Translations under genes and position numbers: made by a program
The notes under the pieces: generated by a model
Database searches by the model: none
What the model was told of the DNA's origin: nothing
What the model saw: the letters and a program-made list of their open reading frames with translations, nothing else
Part shown: positions 1 to 7,969 of the stretch, piece after piece
Layout: each line of letters begins with the position of its first letter
How positions within the stretch are numbered: the first letter of the stretch is position 1
Source: Clostridium sp. CAG:768
GTDB taxonomy: Bacteria > Cyanobacteriota > Vampirovibrionia > Gastranaerophilales > Gastranaerophilaceae
DNA: 64,000 nt
Direction of reading: 5' to 3'
NCBI GenBank assembly: GCA_000437435.1
Contig: FR899629.1
Coordinates: 224,137 to 288,136, forward strand

Positions 1-442
1 TAAAAATAATCCAAAACAAAATATAATACTTGCATCTACAGGTGGAATAGTTTGGGGAACAAAAGAAATTTTCAACACAAAAAACGAATTGCTTCAAAAT
101 AGAAATACTTACAAAGTTTGGCTAAAAACAGTTACAGAAAGTAAAGAATCTGAATTAAAAAGAGAAGAGTTATATGAAAATATTTTATCACTTGCTAGAA
201 AAGTCGATAAAATAAATACAAAACAAAATTGTGAACAACACGAAAGAGAAATTATAAATAAACTAAAAAACGAACGTAAAAACTTTTTAACAAGAAATAA
301 AGAGTGTTTCAAACAACAAAAAAACATCATAAAAAAAGAAGCTCCTTTTAAAATTGCACTAAAAACGCTAGGTGGTGCAACTATAGGATTAGGAATAAGC
401 CTTTTAATCAACTATATTAAAGATAGAACAAAGAAGAAGTAA
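1..442 (+). CDS. 3' part of an unknown protein with a C-terminal membrane segment
   Basis: The reading frame is open to the left edge of the window, so the true start lies outside it; a TTG at 89 is only an internal codon. About 146 residues are visible. There is a glycine-rich hydrophobic stretch near the visible start (LASTGGIVWG), then a charged Lys/Glu-rich middle likely to be helical. Near the end comes a hydrophobic segment (GGATIGLGISLLINYI) followed by a basic tail ending in KKK, which suggests a membrane anchor with a cytoplasmic C terminus. I do not recognise the family. The 3' end overlaps the convergent small membrane gene by 26 bases. Confidence 0.55.
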   Translation, partial: KNNPKQNIILASTGGIVWGTKEIFNTKNELLQNRNTYKVWLKTVTESKESELKREELYENILSLARKVDKINTKQNCEQHEREIINKLKNERKNFLTRNKECFKQQKNIIKKEAPFKIALKTLGGATIGLGISLLINYIKDRTKKK

Positions 443-623
443 TATAACTTGTTTTTTGAGGATTAATCTCTTTATTGTTATTCTGCCAAAAGAAAAATCC
501 GACAGCGATAGCTGCGACAAGAATTATAACCAAAAAGATTTTTGTTAAAATTGCAAAAATCTTTCCGATTATAAAAAGAACGATTATTATACCTAAACCT
601 ATTAATAAAAAAGTAAAATCCAT
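417..623 (-). CDS. small two-segment membrane protein
   Basis: This 68-residue protein is almost entirely hydrophobic: two adjacent membrane helices at about residues 4-23 and 27-46, then a short polar tail. Its ATG directly abuts the plsY stop codon, so it is probably translated as the second gene of a plsY operon. The function is unknown. The tight coupling to plsY and the helical-hairpin look argue that it is real, but low complexity makes any family assignment unsafe. Confidence 0.5.
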   Translation of the reverse strand: MDFTFLLIGLGIIIVLFIIGKIFAILTKIFLVIILVAAIAVGFFFWQNNNKEINPQKTSYITSSLFYL

Positions 624-1229
624 TTATCTAACCTTATTTTCTTCACCTTTAATAAGTCTTTGAATATTTGAACGATGAAGCCATATTATATACAAAGCTC
701 CTAATGTGCAATAGCCTACATAAGCGATTGGAGCTTTAAACGCCCACATAATAAAAGGAGAAAGAGCTAAAGCGATAATAGAGCCTACAGATACATATCT
801 TGAGAAAAATGTAATTACTGCCCATATCGCAGCAATAATTAATCCAACCTGCCAATTTAGAGCCAAAATAGTTCCAACTCCTGATGCTACAGATTTACCA
901 CCTGTAAACTTTAAAAATATTGATTTACTGTGACCTAGAATTACAGCAATAGCAGCCAATACCGGCAACAATCCTATTCCTGTAAAAGATTTTGCAAACA
1001 TTGCAGCCAATACAACAGGCAAAGCTCCTTTAAAAGCATCTAATAAAAGAGTTATAAAAAACCATTTTTTACCCATAACTCTTTTCACATTAGTGGCACC
1101 AGTAGAACCTGAACCAATAGTTCTAATATCTTCCCCGGTAAAAGCTTTTACAATTATATACCCTGTAGGTATAGATCCAATTATATATGCGCTGATTACA
1201 ACCGCTAATAATTCCAATATTTTTTCCAT
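624..1229 (-). CDS. plsY: glycerol-3-phosphate acyltransferase PlsY
   Basis: PlsY transfers the acyl group from acyl-phosphate to sn-glycerol-3-phosphate, the first step of phospholipid synthesis at the inner membrane. The 201-residue length is normal. The conserved PlsY loops are visible: GSIPTGYI near the N terminus, then GSGSTGATNVKR, and GHSKSIFLKFTGGKSVA in the middle, among several hydrophobic helices. The ATG is preceded by a strong GAGGGG ribosome-binding site. The small membrane gene starts at the base after its stop codon. Confidence 0.95.
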   Translation of the reverse strand: MEKILELLAVVISAYIIGSIPTGYIIVKAFTGEDIRTIGSGSTGATNVKRVMGKKWFFITLLLDAFKGALPVVLAAMFAKSFTGIGLLPVLAAIAVILGHSKSIFLKFTGGKSVASGVGTILALNWQVGLIIAAIWAVITFFSRYVSVGSIIALALSPFIMWAFKAPIAYVGYCTLGALYIIWLHRSNIQRLIKGEENKVR

Positions 1230-1304
1230 AATTCCCCTCTCTTGTATGACAGATTATAACAAAGATGTTGTAATAATTCAACAATCTATTATAATATATA
1301 AATA

Positions 1305-2135
1305 ATGAAAAAGTTTTTAATTTTAATTTTATGTTTTCAATTTATCTTTCTTCCTGCATTTGCTGAATATGATTTTTCAGACGAAGCTCAAGCAGAATTT
1401 GACAAGCAAAGATTTCAACAAACGAATTTTAATCATACAGATTTTTCAAAAAAACGAAATAAAACAGAAATAAAAAACAACAATATAGAAAGATCTAATT
1501 ACACACCAATAGAATTAAATCAAGAAAAACCTATTAATCTTGAAACACAAACAATACCCAATAAAACTCTCACAGGCTCTGTAATAGAAATTCCTGAAGG
1601 TACAACTTTTTATATAACATTTGATTCAGGAATTAATTCAGGAAGTCTTGAAAAAAATGACAGACTAATTGCCTCTCTTACAAAAGATTTTGTATATAAC
1701 GGACTACTTATTGCGCCTGCAGGAAGTCTTGTATATGGGAATGCGACTTATGCAAAAAATGCAGGATATGCTTATGGAAGCGGAGCTTTAGAAATTAATT
1801 TCAATCAAATTATCACCACTGATGGTAATATAATTGCAATCTCTACAGAAAAAATTTATATAGAAGAAAAAAGTGAACGTGCAAAAAAAATGACAAGAGA
1901 TATGCTAATCGGGGCATTAGGCAGTATGGTAGTAGGAACCATTTTTACTGCAATAGGCGGTGGTGATGACTGGGGTAGAAATATGTTAATATATGGTGGG
2001 CTTGGAGCTGCCGGTGGTAGCATTAGAGGAGCATTGCAAAGAGGCGAAGATGTTGATATCCCTGATGGTACTACAATTGAATTAAAGCTAAGTCAACCGC
2101 TAAATACAACTCCTTACAATAAATCATTGCAGTAA
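1305..2135 (+). CDS. exported protein with a beta-domain and glycine-rich C-terminal region
   Basis: A clear signal peptide (MKKFLILILCFQFIFLPAFA) precedes a mature protein of about 256 residues. A polar Asn/Lys-rich linker reaches to about residue 90. A domain follows with the pattern IPEGTTFYITFDS, DRLIASLTKDF and LIAPAGSLVYG, which recalls the beta-barrel of VirB10/TrbI-type proteins; this is a resemblance only. Residues about 200-245 are glycine-rich and hydrophobic (IGALGSMVVG, GGLGAAGGS) and may insert in a membrane. A TATAAT box ends 9 bases before the ATG. It lies just upstream of the VWA/FHA cluster and may belong with it. Confidence 0.6.
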   Translation: MKKFLILILCFQFIFLPAFAEYDFSDEAQAEFDKQRFQQTNFNHTDFSKKRNKTEIKNNNIERSNYTPIELNQEKPINLETQTIPNKTLTGSVIEIPEGTTFYITFDSGINSGSLEKNDRLIASLTKDFVYNGLLIAPAGSLVYGNATYAKNAGYAYGSGALEINFNQIITTDGNIIAISTEKIYIEEKSERAKKMTRDMLIGALGSMVVGTIFTAIGGGDDWGRNMLIYGGLGAAGGSIRGALQRGEDVDIPDGTTIELKLSQPLNTTPYNKSLQ

Positions 2136-2191
2136 GTCTAAAAATATGATATATTATTTTTAGCAAATAGTTTTTATAATTGGACAACAAT

Positions 2192-2866
2192 ATGAAATTA
2201 AATAAAAGATTGGTTACATTAGGATTATTAATACTGATACTGTCAGTTGCTTTAAAATTTATCTGGACAGGATTAAAACAGATTAAAGTTGATGATTTTC
2301 ATCCTGCAGCTGTTATTTTTGTTGTAGATTCATCTGCATCTAACCAAAAGTATTTACCTGATCAGAAAAAAACTTTAAGACAGATTTGTAACCTTTTAGA
2401 TCCTGAGGATCAAATTAAAATTTTACGAGTATCAGAGGATGCATACCTTATTTATGAAGGAAGTCCAATGAATGGAAGCACTATTACAAAATCAATGGAT
2501 GCTTTCACAAAATATGATGAAAAAGATTATGGCACTGCATATGGCGTTGGTTTAAAAAAAGCTTTTTCTCATGCACTTACAATGAAAAAGAATGGTTATG
2601 TACCTGCTGTTGTTGTAATTGGTGATCTTGAAAATGAGGGAGCTATTGAAAAACAAATTAACTGGGATATTTTACCTAAAAATGTTCAAAACGTAAAAAA
2701 ATATGCACCTGACATCTCAATGATGTTTTTAGATGCACACCCTGCAAAACTTGATTTAGTAAAAGAAAAACTGACACCAGTTTTAGGAGAAAATCACTTG
2801 ATTGTTGCTCCAAAACAAAACATTGATAAATCAATTAGAAGATTTCTTCACGCATTAGGGAGATAA
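2192..2866 (+). CDS. membrane-anchored von Willebrand factor A domain protein
   Basis: I start this at the ATG at 2192; a TTG four codons upstream is also in frame. One N-terminal membrane helix (about residues 8-27) is followed by a VWA domain to the end. The metal-ion-dependent adhesion site is recognisable: DSSAS at residues 46-50 after the hydrophobic strand AAVIFVV, a threonine in GTAYG, and an aspartate in VVVIGDLENEG. VWA domains bind protein partners through a divalent metal, so this is probably a periplasmic adhesion or assembly factor. A TATAAT box at 2175-2180 is the likely promoter. It is the first gene of a co-directional cluster running to 6451. Confidence 0.8.
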   Translation: MKLNKRLVTLGLLILILSVALKFIWTGLKQIKVDDFHPAAVIFVVDSSASNQKYLPDQKKTLRQICNLLDPEDQIKILRVSEDAYLIYEGSPMNGSTITKSMDAFTKYDEKDYGTAYGVGLKKAFSHALTMKKNGYVPAVVVIGDLENEGAIEKQINWDILPKNVQNVKKYAPDISMMFLDAHPAKLDLVKEKLTPVLGENHLIVAPKQNIDKSIRRFLHALGR

Positions 2867-2900
2867 AAAGTTTTAAATTAAAAACAAAAGAGGATAATTA

Positions 2901-4514
2901 ATGGCTATAGTAATATCAACTTCACAAGGTGAAAAAGTATTCAACAAAGATGTTATAAATGTTGGTACAAATCCAAACTGCGACATTATTTTAAATACAG
3001 GATATGATGTTTTATTAACACTCGAATATAAATTTTCAGAAAACAAATGTGTTATTATTAACACATTTAAAAGTGACAAAGTTTTATTCAAAGGCCAACC
3101 TATTAAACGTGTGGAGGTTAGTAGCGTTTGCAAGCTTATGTTTGCAGATACAGATGAATTTTTAAGTGTAAAAATTATCGCAGAAGCTCCTGTTAATAAT
3201 ACTAAAACAATAACCTCAATCGCTAAAGAAGATTTGACTGAAGAAGATATAAAAAAACTGTATGGAAAAGATGTAAATGCAATTACGAAAGTTAAACTTG
3301 AAAAACAAAAAGAAGATTTGGAAGATGCTCGTGTTGCAATTATCAAACAAGTAGCTTTCCATATCAATGATTTAAAACAAAAATTATCAACAAATTCAAA
3401 AACAAGCATCTTCTTACATATAGCTATGTTTTTAAGTTCTATGGTATGTGCATTTGGTGTTTCAAATTACCTTATGGGACTTGAAATCAAAGAATCAGCA
3501 AACTTTTTACATATGCCGACTAATATAAAAGTTTGGGGCGTATATACTATTTTGATTTATGGAATATGTTTGCTTTTAAAACAAGGAATTTATCTATATT
3601 TACAAAGTAATATTCAAAAAGAAATGTCTAAATCAGCAAAATTAGGACAAAGTTTTATGCTGATTTTCTCATTAATATTTGTACTTGGAATTTATGTCGT
3701 AAACCTTATTTATTATATGAATTTGAATGATTTTATGACATTTGCAATTTTCATTTCGTTCTTTTTCTCAGGTATAATGGCAGTTCTTGCAATAAGCTGC
3801 GGATATTTCAAATGTAACGGTATGGAATGGGCAATGACACTTGATAAATATGAATATAGAGAAGATTTTGAAAGTGTTATAAAATCATACAGACAATGGA
3901 TTGAAAGATATATTAACAGTTTAAGTAATTCGAAATTGCAATATATCAAAGATAAAATGTTTAATCTTCAATTAAAATCTGTAGGAGAAACTGTTGTAGG
4001 TATTTTGACAGCCCCATTTTTAGCTTATGGTGTATCAAATACTCTTGCGATGTGCTTTCCTGAAGCAGCAGGTTGGGTAAGAATCTCAGGGTTAAGAATC
4101 AGTCCTGTATTTTTGACTCTTGCAACATTTTTAATTATTTTTGCATTTTTCTCTTTTGTAAATGCATTTTTCTGTACTAAAAAAATTCAAGGCTCACAAG
4201 TAATTAAACAAGACGGTTTTTCTGATTACCAGCACCACGGAGTTACAATATATGGACTTGAAGGTGTAAGAAAATTAAATTCTGAAAAAAACAGATCCCT
4301 TGCAATAGCTTGTGCAATTATATTTATTGAATTTGCAATGAACGTATCATATTTTATGACAGAAATTGGTGGAGATATGCAAGGAATGTTTTTAAGTTTA
4401 GTTGCTGCACTTGTACCAACAGCTCTATTAATTGCAGAGACACTTATGTTAAGCCAAACTAAATTTGATATCTACGCTTGTGATGAATTGTTAGCAAAAG
4501 TTGATAAAGATTAA
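2901..4514 (+). CDS. FHA-like domain protein with about eight membrane helices
   Basis: The 537-residue protein begins with about 95 residues that look like a forkhead-associated domain: a run of short beta strands including VINVGTNPNCDIIL, the place where FHA domains have their G-x-x-x-x-x-D/N-I signature. A charged, probably coiled-coil segment follows (about 105-165), then roughly eight hydrophobic helices from residue 171 to the end. FHA domains bind phosphothreonine peptides, so the protein could couple a cytoplasmic phosphorylation signal to the membrane. A good site (AAGAGGAT) sits 6 bases before the ATG. No Ser/Thr kinase is encoded in this window. The FHA call is from pattern and is moderately safe. 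Confidence 0.65.
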   Translation: MAIVISTSQGEKVFNKDVINVGTNPNCDIILNTGYDVLLTLEYKFSENKCVIINTFKSDKVLFKGQPIKRVEVSSVCKLMFADTDEFLSVKIIAEAPVNNTKTITSIAKEDLTEEDIKKLYGKDVNAITKVKLEKQKEDLEDARVAIIKQVAFHINDLKQKLSTNSKTSIFLHIAMFLSSMVCAFGVSNYLMGLEIKESANFLHMPTNIKVWGVYTILIYGICLLLKQGIYLYLQSNIQKEMSKSAKLGQSFMLIFSLIFVLGIYVVNLIYYMNLNDFMTFAIFISFFFSGIMAVLAISCGYFKCNGMEWAMTLDKYEYREDFESVIKSYRQWIERYINSLSNSKLQYIKDKMFNLQLKSVGETVVGILTAPFLAYGVSNTLAMCFPEAAGWVRISGLRISPVFLTLATFLIIFAFFSFVNAFFCTKKIQGSQVIKQDGFSDYQHHGVTIYGLEGVRKLNSEKNRSLAIACAIIFIEFAMNVSYFMTEIGGDMQGMFLSLVAALVPTALLIAETLMLSQTKFDIYACDELLAKVDKD

Positions 4515-4516
4515 TT

Positions 4517-5323
4517 ATGGATTTTTTAAAAGTATTTGTAATAATTTCATTTATTATTGTAACAATATTAACACTAAAATTTCATCCAGAAATGCATCAT
4601 CCGTTAATTATTGAAGATGAACATTTTAAACTGACAAGAATTAGTGATAATTTACCCAAAAACATGCCAGTAAATAAGGCTGTAAATGTAAAAGAAATCC
4701 AAACAGTTCCTAAACAATCTGAGATTAATATTCAACAATCAAACCAACAAATAACAAAATTACCTGTACAACAAACTGAATCAAGAGAAATAAAAACAAA
4801 AACTACAAATATTAACCTAACTCAACCAAACAATGATATCCAAAATAACAATAATAAAGAAATTAGTTTATCACAGATGGAACTTCTCAAACAAATTTTG
4901 AATGATGTTACTCCAGAACAAGATACTTTAAACCCAAACAGTACTTTAAAAAATCCTTACATGACAGAACAAGAAGAAATTATTGCTTGGAACAAATGGA
5001 GGAGTAATGTCCAAAATCAAATAATGAGAAATTCAAATATTGAATACGCGCCACTAGGCACAATGTTTACTTTCAACTTTGTAGTTGATAAATTCGGAAA
5101 TGTTTCCAATATAAAAGTTGACTGTTCAAATCCTAATTATATGGATGTTGCTAGAAATAATGTAAAAACAGCAATCTCAAAATTGCAAAAGCAGCCTATT
5201 CTAAATTTTCCAAAAGGAACTCAAAGAAAATCAACAGTCGTACAAGGTTATTTCTTTATAGGACTAGAAGAAAGATATTCTACGCCTAACAATTTCTCTG
5301 ATTTTGAAAGGATAACATATTAA
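4517..5323 (+). CDS. TonB C-terminal-like domain protein with an N-terminal membrane anchor
   Basis: The 268-residue protein has one N-terminal membrane helix, a long Gln/Asn/Thr-rich linker (about residues 40-130) and a C-terminal domain from about 150. That domain follows the TonB/TolA pattern: WNKWRSNVQNQIM, then FNFVVDKFGNVSNIKV and VARNNVKTAISKL. TonB/TolA proteins span the periplasm and transmit force or contact to outer membrane partners. The gene starts two bases after the FHA gene stop, so the two are almost certainly cotranscribed. The motif FHPEMHHPLIIEDEHF just after the helix reappears, degenerate, in the tiny next gene. Confidence 0.7.
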   Translation: MDFLKVFVIISFIIVTILTLKFHPEMHHPLIIEDEHFKLTRISDNLPKNMPVNKAVNVKEIQTVPKQSEINIQQSNQQITKLPVQQTESREIKTKTTNINLTQPNNDIQNNNNKEISLSQMELLKQILNDVTPEQDTLNPNSTLKNPYMTEQEEIIAWNKWRSNVQNQIMRNSNIEYAPLGTMFTFNFVVDKFGNVSNIKVDCSNPNYMDVARNNVKTAISKLQKQPILNFPKGTQRKSTVVQGYFFIGLEERYSTPNNFSDFERITY

Positions 5324-5463
5324 TGAATGTGACGAAAATTGCAATAATTACAATTATTATTTTAATACTACTTGCTTTAGTAACAACAATTACTATGAGT
5401 ATGAAACCTCAAATGCACAAAACAATTATGCTTGAAAAAATTATATTCAAAAGGAGTAAATAA
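5323..5463 (+). CDS. 46-residue single-helix membrane protein
   Basis: The ATG overlaps the stop of the preceding TonB-like gene in a TAATG junction, which implies translational coupling. The peptide is one hydrophobic helix followed by MKPQMHKTIMLEKIIFKR. That tail aligns by eye with the post-helix segment FHPEMHHPLIIEDEHF of the protein encoded just upstream. It may therefore be a partial duplicate of that protein's anchor region, kept as a separate small subunit. The next gene follows at once and its ribosome-binding site (AAGGAG, 5451-5456) lies inside this gene. Confidence 0.5.
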   Translation: MNVTKIAIITIIILILLALVTTITMSMKPQMHKTIMLEKIIFKRSK

Positions 5464-5643
5464 ATGCTTAAAATTATTTTAATATCCTTTTGTTTATTAA
5501 TAGAAATCCCATTTATCTTTAAATATATTCAAGCAAAAAAAGAGTTTGAAATTATAAAACAAACTGCAATTATAATTATAATGATGATAATTGCAATAAT
5601 ATTTTTCGGGATTTATAAATTGAGTTTATTTATGATAGGATAA
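5464..5643 (+). CDS. 59-residue two-helix membrane protein
   Basis: The ATG directly follows the TAA of the 46-residue gene and is preceded by AAGGAG at 7 bases, a strong translation signal for such a small gene. The peptide has two hydrophobic helices (about residues 2-18 and 34-52) separated by a charged loop (QAKKEFEIIKQ), the look of a helical hairpin. I do not recognise a family. Its position inside the VWA/FHA/TonB cluster suggests a small subunit of the same membrane assembly. Confidence 0.5.
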   Translation: MLKIILISFCLLIEIPFIFKYIQAKKEFEIIKQTAIIIIMMIIAIIFFGIYKLSLFMIG

Positions 5644-5650
5644 TCTTGTT

Positions 5651-6451
5651 ATGTATAGATGTAGAGAATGTAAAACAGAATATAGAGAAAAAGTCGAATA
5701 CTGCGATTGCGGGAATAACACATTTGATTATATTGAAGACAAAATTAGTGTAAAAAAAGAAAAAGCACCTCTTACACTTGAGCAGAAATCGGAACTTGTA
5801 TCAAGAATATTTTTTGCGCTATGTATAATTTTATCAATTATAATATGGTCAATACCTATTGGTAATACTCCTACAAAAAAACAAAAAGCAGCTCAAACAA
5901 AACCACAAACAAATATTAACAAAACAATCCCAAATATCGATAAAATTTGGGATGACACTCCAATATATCAACCACAAACTCAAGGACAACAGTCGGAAGT
6001 TAACGCACAAAACACAATTCCGTTAACGTCAACGCCTGTTGACTATGCCAGGCGCATAAAAGATGTTTCTCAAAATAAAACCCCAAAAGTACAGAACATT
6101 TCACCAAAAACAGACATTCAAACAAAATCACAAAAGCCTTTATATAATCCTAATAGTCCAGAAATGTTAAGATATAAAAATCACTTACGCGCAGCTTTAT
6201 TTTCTAAATTTGCAGTTGGGAGTATTCAAGGCTCAGGCGAGTGCTCTATCCAATTTTCAGTAGATAAATCAGGCAAGTTAATAAATAGAAAATTCACAAA
6301 AGAATCATCGAACAAAGGCCTTAATGACACTGTCTATTATATGATGATGAGCGTGCCAAGATTTACACCTCCACCGGATGAATACAACGGGGAAACAATT
6401 AGAATGAATTTTAAAATTAATAATGGAGATTATGAAATTTCTATAAACTAA
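5651..6451 (+). CDS. zinc-ribbon, membrane helix and TonB-C domain protein
   Basis: This 266-residue protein has three parts. Residues 1-22 hold a short zinc-ribbon-like motif with cysteines at 4, 7, 18 and 20. A single membrane helix spans about 52-71. A Gln/Thr/Pro-rich linker leads to a C-terminal TonB/TolA-like domain (about 175-262) with CSIQFSVDKSGKLINRKF. The expected topology is a cytoplasmic zinc ribbon and a periplasmic TonB-like domain, which would let the protein link cytoplasmic and outer membrane partners. It is the last co-directional gene of the cluster, and its 3' end overlaps the convergent exported TonB-C gene by 11 bases. Confidence 0.65.
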   Translation: MYRCRECKTEYREKVEYCDCGNNTFDYIEDKISVKKEKAPLTLEQKSELVSRIFFALCIILSIIIWSIPIGNTPTKKQKAAQTKPQTNINKTIPNIDKIWDDTPIYQPQTQGQQSEVNAQNTIPLTSTPVDYARRIKDVSQNKTPKVQNISPKTDIQTKSQKPLYNPNSPEMLRYKNHLRAALFSKFAVGSIQGSGECSIQFSVDKSGKLINRKFTKESSNKGLNDTVYYMMMSVPRFTPPPDEYNGETIRMNFKINNGDYEISIN

Positions 6452-7184
6452 AATTAAAATTCAAAATAATCACAATTTCATCATTAAAGAAATATTTTGG
6501 AAAAGGTTTAAATGGAGCAGCAGCCTTAATTGCAGCACCTGCATTATCATCAAGAGCTTTAATTTTTGATGATTTTAAAATTTTGCATTTTTTTACAGAC
6601 CCGTCTTTATTAAGAGTCAATGCCATTTGAACTAACAAATCTTTTTGTCCTTTTGCAAGAATATCTATTTGTTTTCTTGGAGGAACTTTCCAATTTTTTA
6701 CAACTTTTTCTTTTACTTCTTTTACATAAGGAGTGTAATCAATATATTTACCATCAGAACTGAATACATAAGATTCCTTATCAGAGACAAAAACTTGTAC
6801 TGCGTGCAAATTTCCAGATGGATAATCATATAAAATTCTGCACTTCATAAGTTCAGGACGTCTGAAAGATATATATTTTAATTCATTTGTGTCAACATTA
6901 TAAATTAACTCAGCATTACCATTTTTTACATAGTGATATGCTTTATTTTGAGTTCCATCATCTTTTACCAAAGTAAAATCATGATAATATTTTGGGTACT
7001 TTTCAGTATTAATCACCGGTCTAATCTTGCTAAAAATAACAGCTAGGGTCTCATTAACTTTCTCATAACTTGTCGTCTGAGTCGGCTGTAAAAATTCAGG
7101 AACAATTTTAACATATTTCCCTGCTGCATAAGCACTAGAAGACATCATTAATAATATAGAACACAATATAAGTAACTTTTTCAT
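6441..7184 (-). CDS. exported protein with a TonB/TolA-like C-terminal domain
   Basis: A typical signal peptide (MKKLLILCSILLMMSSSAYA) is followed by about 130 residues of unrecognised mixed sequence. The C-terminal domain resembles TonB/TolA: VVKNWKVPPRKQ, then MALTLNKDGSVKKCKILKSS and a proline-containing strand region with PFKPFPKYF. Unlike its two neighbours it has a cleavable signal instead of a membrane anchor, so it is probably soluble in the periplasm. A GGAG site precedes the ATG. It converges on the cluster instead of being cotranscribed with it, but the shared domain makes a related role likely. Confidence 0.65.
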   Translation of the reverse strand: MKKLLILCSILLMMSSSAYAAGKYVKIVPEFLQPTQTTSYEKVNETLAVIFSKIRPVINTEKYPKYYHDFTLVKDDGTQNKAYHYVKNGNAELIYNVDTNELKYISFRRPELMKCRILYDYPSGNLHAVQVFVSDKESYVFSSDGKYIDYTPYVKEVKEKVVKNWKVPPRKQIDILAKGQKDLLVQMALTLNKDGSVKKCKILKSSKIKALDDNAGAAIKAAAPFKPFPKYFFNDEIVIILNFNFSL

Positions 7185-7397
7185 AATATAACTCCATTAA
7201 AATCATAACACAAAAATACAGCTTTTACTATTTTCTGGAATTTGGCATCAAGTTAAATTTAAGAAATGTAAAATTATAATCTAAAATTATAAAGATTAAA
7301 CCAAAATATCCGTCAATAATCTTGTCAAAAAAATTGACTTTAAGAAAAAAGTCATTAAACAAAAAGTAGAAAGTAAGAATATTGAAAGGATGTGGGT

Positions 7398-7895
7398 ATG
7401 TCATCTATCAGTTCAATCAGTAGTGCTCAAGCTGCCTCGATGTCAACCTATAAATGCGAAGAACTCAGTTCTTCTACCAAATTAAAACTGGAAGCATTAG
7501 GTATTAACCCGACAACTGTAACATCGGAAGCTCAAGCTCAAAGTTTAATAGCGCAAGCTGAAGCGACAAAACAGCAACAAAATTCAGGACAACAACAAGG
7601 AGGAGGTAATTCATCAGAACAAGAACTTCTATCAGAAGCAAAAACTCTTGCATCCGCAGTTGGAGTAAGCGTTTCATCTAATGACAGTTTAGACGATATT
7701 ATAGATAATATTTCCGATCAAATTCAGGTTATGCTGGATTCAGGGGATCAATCTAAAATATCAGCTGCTCAAGGATATCAAGCTCAATTGGCAAGTCTTT
7801 CTGATAGAGTAGACTCTGTTCAAAATACACAACAAAATATTTTTAACGCAATGGATATGGTGTCTATAAGCAACAAATACGCTTTAGGATTATAG
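7398..7895 (+). CDS. unknown Ser/Gln/Ala-rich protein
   Basis: I start this at the ATG at 7398, which has AAAGGA 7 bases upstream; a GTG two codons earlier is in frame but less well placed. The 165-residue product opens with a Ser/Ala-rich segment (SSISSISSAQAAS), has a Gln/Gly-rich low-complexity stretch near residues 58-75, and ends in amphipathic helical sequence. There is no signal peptide or membrane helix, and I recognise no family. The leader region contains TTGAC at 7334-7338, which can pair either with GTCAA at 7324-7328 or, as part of TGACTTT, with AAAGTCA at 7348-7354. A strong terminator follows the gene. Confidence 0.55.
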   Translation: MSSISSISSAQAASMSTYKCEELSSSTKLKLEALGINPTTVTSEAQAQSLIAQAEATKQQQNSGQQQGGGNSSEQELLSEAKTLASAVGVSVSSNDSLDDIIDNISDQIQVMLDSGDQSKISAAQGYQAQLASLSDRVDSVQNTQQNIFNAMDMVSISNKYALGL

Positions 7896-7927
7896 AAGAA
7901 AAATTTTCTAAAAATAACAATTATTGG

Positions 7928-7958
7928 AAGGCTTTCATAAAACTATGAAAGCCTTTTT
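7928..7958 (+). terminator. Rho-independent terminator
   Basis: A perfect stem GGCTTTCATA / TATGAAAGCC with a 4-base loop is followed by a run of five T. It sits 33 bases after the stop codon of the Ser/Gln-rich gene and ends just before the convergent pilin gene. Confidence 0.85.
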
Positions 7959-7969
7959 GAATATTTTTA

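Noticed and set aside
109..411. 100-codon open frame on the minus strand opposite the first gene
   Set aside because: It is the reverse shadow of the partial coding region, with Phe/Leu/Ser-rich composition typical of antisense AT-rich DNA and no ribosome-binding site.
2873..3409. 178-codon minus-strand frame opposite the FHA gene
   Set aside because: It is long only because the FHA gene is AT-rich; the opposite strand encodes recognisable domains and membrane helices.
7322..7354. Riboswitch or attenuator in the leader of the Ser/Gln-rich gene
   Set aside because: The alternative stems are only 5-7 A-T-rich base pairs and no terminator or known aptamer core is present.
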